Assembly: GCA_963383645.1 (NCBI GenBank)
Contig: OY726560.1
Location: 89,921,348-89,985,347, forward strand
Source: Muscardinus avellanarius
Lineage: Eukaryota > Chordata > Mammalia > Rodentia > Gliridae
Length of the DNA stretch: 64,000 nt
Direction: 5' to 3'
Shown: one piece after another, positions 58,240 through 64,000 of the stretch
Numbering within the stretch: the first letter of the stretch is position 1
Layout: each line of letters opens with the position of its first letter
Notes under the pieces: model-generated
Databases searched by the model: none
What the model was told of the DNA's origin: nothing
What the model saw: the letters and a program-made list of their open reading frames with translations, nothing else
Made by a program: the position numbers and the translations under genes

Positions 58240-59280
58240 TTAGGGAAGGGGTGATGAGATGATACTAGGGTTGGGTGTGGAGTGGGACAAGGGGTAGGTT
58301 TGCGCGCGCGCGCAGCTGTGGGAGGTTACTGAGAAGGGGGAAACCAAAGGGTCATTTAGGCGACTGGAACAGCAATGTCGACAGGGTCGAGGAAAGCTGG
58401 GGTGTGGGCCCTGGTCCTGGGGGCTGGCGGCGGAGAGGCGGCGGAGGAGGTGTCCAGCGCCCAGGGCCAGGCTCACCAATGGAGGGGCTGCTGGGGAGAT
58501 GCGGGTCGCGGTGAAGAGGGCATTAAAGGGGAAGAGGAGCGCCGCCGCAGCCCTGGGGTGACACCGAGGCGAGGCAGGAGGCCCTCGCGGCGTGGGGAGA
58601 GGGGAAGGGCAGCTACGGGAGCGTGGGGCGCGGGCCTCCCTGCGCGGCAGCACTCACGGCGGGCTGGTGGGAGGGCCCGGCGGCCTCGGCGCGCGCGTTC
58701 TCCCAGGGCGGCTCACCGGCGCAGTGGGCGGCGTCCGCGCTGTCCCCGGGCTCCGCCGCGTCCCGGGGCCGCCCAGCTCCCCTGCTCTCGGCCTCGGGCC
58801 GCGCGGCTCCGCCATCTCCGCGCAGCGCGGCGCCGCGGCCGGGCCCAACCAGCGTCCCCGGGGGAGGGGCCGCCCCGCCGCCGGCCCCGCCCTCGAGCCC
58901 GGGCCCCGCCCCGCCGCCGGCCCCGCCCTCGAGCCCGGGCCCCGCCCCGCCGCCGGCCCCGCCCTCGAGCCCGGGCCCCGCCCCGCCGCCGGCCCCGCCC
59001 TCGAGCCCGGGCCCCGCCCCGCCGCCGGCCCCGCCCTCGAGCCCGGGCCCCGCCCCGCCGCCGGCCCGGCCAACTCGGGCCCCGCCCTCTAACCCGGGTC
59101 CGCCCCGTCCCCCTGCGCCCCGCCGTGGCTCGGCCGCGCTGGCAGGCGGCTGGGTGCTGGCGCTTCTTCTCCGCTGCCACCGCGACCGGTCCTGGACGGA
59201 GATCAGGCGAGTGCCCTAAGATGACAGAGACGCGAGAGGATGGAGTTGCCTCCCTTTACCTGAAGTCCAGTAACGCAGGC
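58240..59280 (-). promoter_or_regulatory. NDST2: CpG island, probable NDST2 promoter and first non-coding exon
   Basis: The only CpG-rich stretch between the NDST2 coding start and the CAMK2G 3' end. In human the NDST2 transcription start lies just beyond the CAMK2G 3' end, matching this position. It includes a (GC)6 run at about 58301-58313 and the 36-bp minisatellite. The direction and exon boundary are inferred; I could not fix a donor. A promoter acting on the plus strand is also possible. Confidence 0.55.
58872..59064 (+). repeat. 36-bp GC-rich minisatellite, 5 full units plus a partial
   Basis: Units start at 58872, 58908, 58944, 58980 and 59016, with a sixth partial unit at 59052. Each consists of gccccgccgccgg, ccccgccctcgag and cccgggcccc (36 bases). 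They look identical by eye. Because 36 is a multiple of three, all six frames stay open and read as a 12-residue repeat. Confidence 0.93.
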
Positions 59281-59329
59281 CGCTAAAAGAAAAGCCCTCG
59301 GCCATAAGTCTCCAGTAGCAGCAACACAA

Positions 59330-63063
<3,734 letters not shown>

Positions 63064-63191
63064 TCAACCTCCCTCCAGCAATCATTTCTAGAATCTCAAA
63101 GTCTTCACAGAGCCTCTGAGCTCAGGATACCATTACATTAGTCTGTTATCCAAAAGAGAAATGTAGGTAACAAGAGCACAATAGCAGCTAT

Positions 63192-63193
<2 letters not shown>

Positions 63194-63242
<49 letters not shown>

Positions 63243-64000
63243 CCCAGGGGCATTCTACCTCTGAGCTACACCTTTAGTATTTTATTTCTTATTTGGAAAC
63301 AGGGTCTTGCTAAGTTGTTTAGGCTATCTTCAAACCTATGAACCTCCTGTCTCTGCCTCCCAAGTACTGGGATTACAGATGCACAGATGTGTACCACAAT
63401 ACCCAGCTAGCAGTTACTCTTTTTTTATTTTTATTTTTTTATTTGGAAACAGGGTCTCTTAAGCCAGCACGGCTGGCTTCGAACCTGCACGATCCTCCTG
63501 TCTCCACCTCCCAAGTGCGAGGATTACAAACCTGCACCACCACGCCCGGCCTTTTTTTTTCTTCTGATACTAGAAATTAAACCCAGAAGTATTCCACCTT
63601 TAAGCTACCCCACCCCCCACCCCAACAAAGTCTCATAAGTTGCGAAGGATCTCAGTAAATTGCCGAGGCTGACTTTAAACCTGTGATCTTCTTGCCTCAG
63701 CCTCCCAAGTTACTAGGATTACAAGTGTGTGCTACCACACCCAGTTTAGCAGCTACTCTTTTTTTTTTTTTTTTTCCAGTACTGGGGATAGAACCCAGGG
63801 GCATTCTACCTTCGAGCTATAATCCTAGCCCTATTCTTTATTTTGAAACAGGGTCTCACTAAGTTGCAGAAGGCCTCACTAAGTAGCTGAGGCTGACTGT
63901 GAACCGCGATCCTCCTGTCTCAGCCTCTCAAACACTGGGATTACAAGCATGCACTACCACACCTGGCTAGAACAGCTACTCTTTTTTTTTTTTTTTTTTT
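63194..64000. repeat. (GT)n and antisense SINEs in the last CAMK2G intron
   Basis: (GT)n at 63194-63240 leads directly into an antisense SINE (63241-63410). Two more follow (63440-63550 of the CTTAAGCCAGCACGGCTGG subfamily; 63570-63750), then one at 63778-63968, ending in a T-run at the window edge. Confidence 0.8.

Noticed and set aside
58872..59064. CRISPR-like direct repeats
   Set aside because: Units are contiguous with no unique spacers; it is a minisatellite in a mammalian genome.
58375..59286. Long plus-strand open frame (303 codons), and others on both strands in the same island
   Set aside because: Stop codons are AT-rich, so GC-rich DNA stays open by chance, and the 36-bp repeat cannot introduce stops in any frame. 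The Arg/Pro/Ala-rich composition has no domain.

Overview
The window is vertebrate nuclear DNA, almost certainly from a rodent of the squirrel-related group. Coding exons are short, bounded by GT/AG splice sites, and encode proteins very close to their human counterparts. The space between exons is packed with a dimeric SINE that joins a B1-like (7SL-derived) half to an ID-like (tRNA-derived) half, the layout known as B1-dID. A few plain ID elements and L1 fragments are also present. The SINE type supports squirrel-related rodents, but I cannot name the species.

The gene order CHCHD1 - ZSWIM8 - NDST2 - CAMK2G matches human 10q22.2. Layout: (1) 1-7.8 kb is gene-free: a broken MORF4L1 retrocopy (1-1140), two L1 pieces with about 267-bp tandem promoter monomers, a small kinase-like fragment and SINEs. 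(2) CHCHD1 (+, 3 exons, 7987-10425) encodes mitochondrial ribosomal protein mS37. (3) 10.6-14.5 kb is SINE-dense and ends in an L1 3' end. (4) ZSWIM8 (+, 26 coding exons, 15309-37014, 1844 codons before the stop) starts in a CpG island. It encodes the substrate receptor of a cullin-RING ubiquitin ligase acting in target-directed microRNA decay. (5) NDST2 (-, 13 coding exons, 47093-37912, 883 aa) is convergent with ZSWIM8; their stop codons are about 0.9 kb apart. (6) 47.4-58.1 kb is nearly solid SINE sequence, probably the NDST2 5'UTR intron. It ends at a CpG island (58.24-59.28 kb) carrying a 36-bp GC-rich minisatellite. (7) 59.3-64 kb is the 3' end of CAMK2G (-): a long 3'UTR with a SINE cluster inside it, the last coding exon (62981-62749) and the start of the preceding intron.

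The genes are neighbours by conserved synteny, not a pathway. They cover mitochondrial translation, microRNA turnover by ubiquitination, heparan sulfate/heparin N-sulfation and calcium signalling. I found no CRISPR array, prokaryotic system or recognisable viral gene. The most unusual content is in the repeats: a monomer-type L1 promoter seen twice, an L1-derived element lacking ORF2, several SINE subfamilies with readable target-site duplications, and the 36-bp minisatellite. Exon coordinates come from reading splice sites by eye and checking reading phase. Comparisons with human proteins are from memory.
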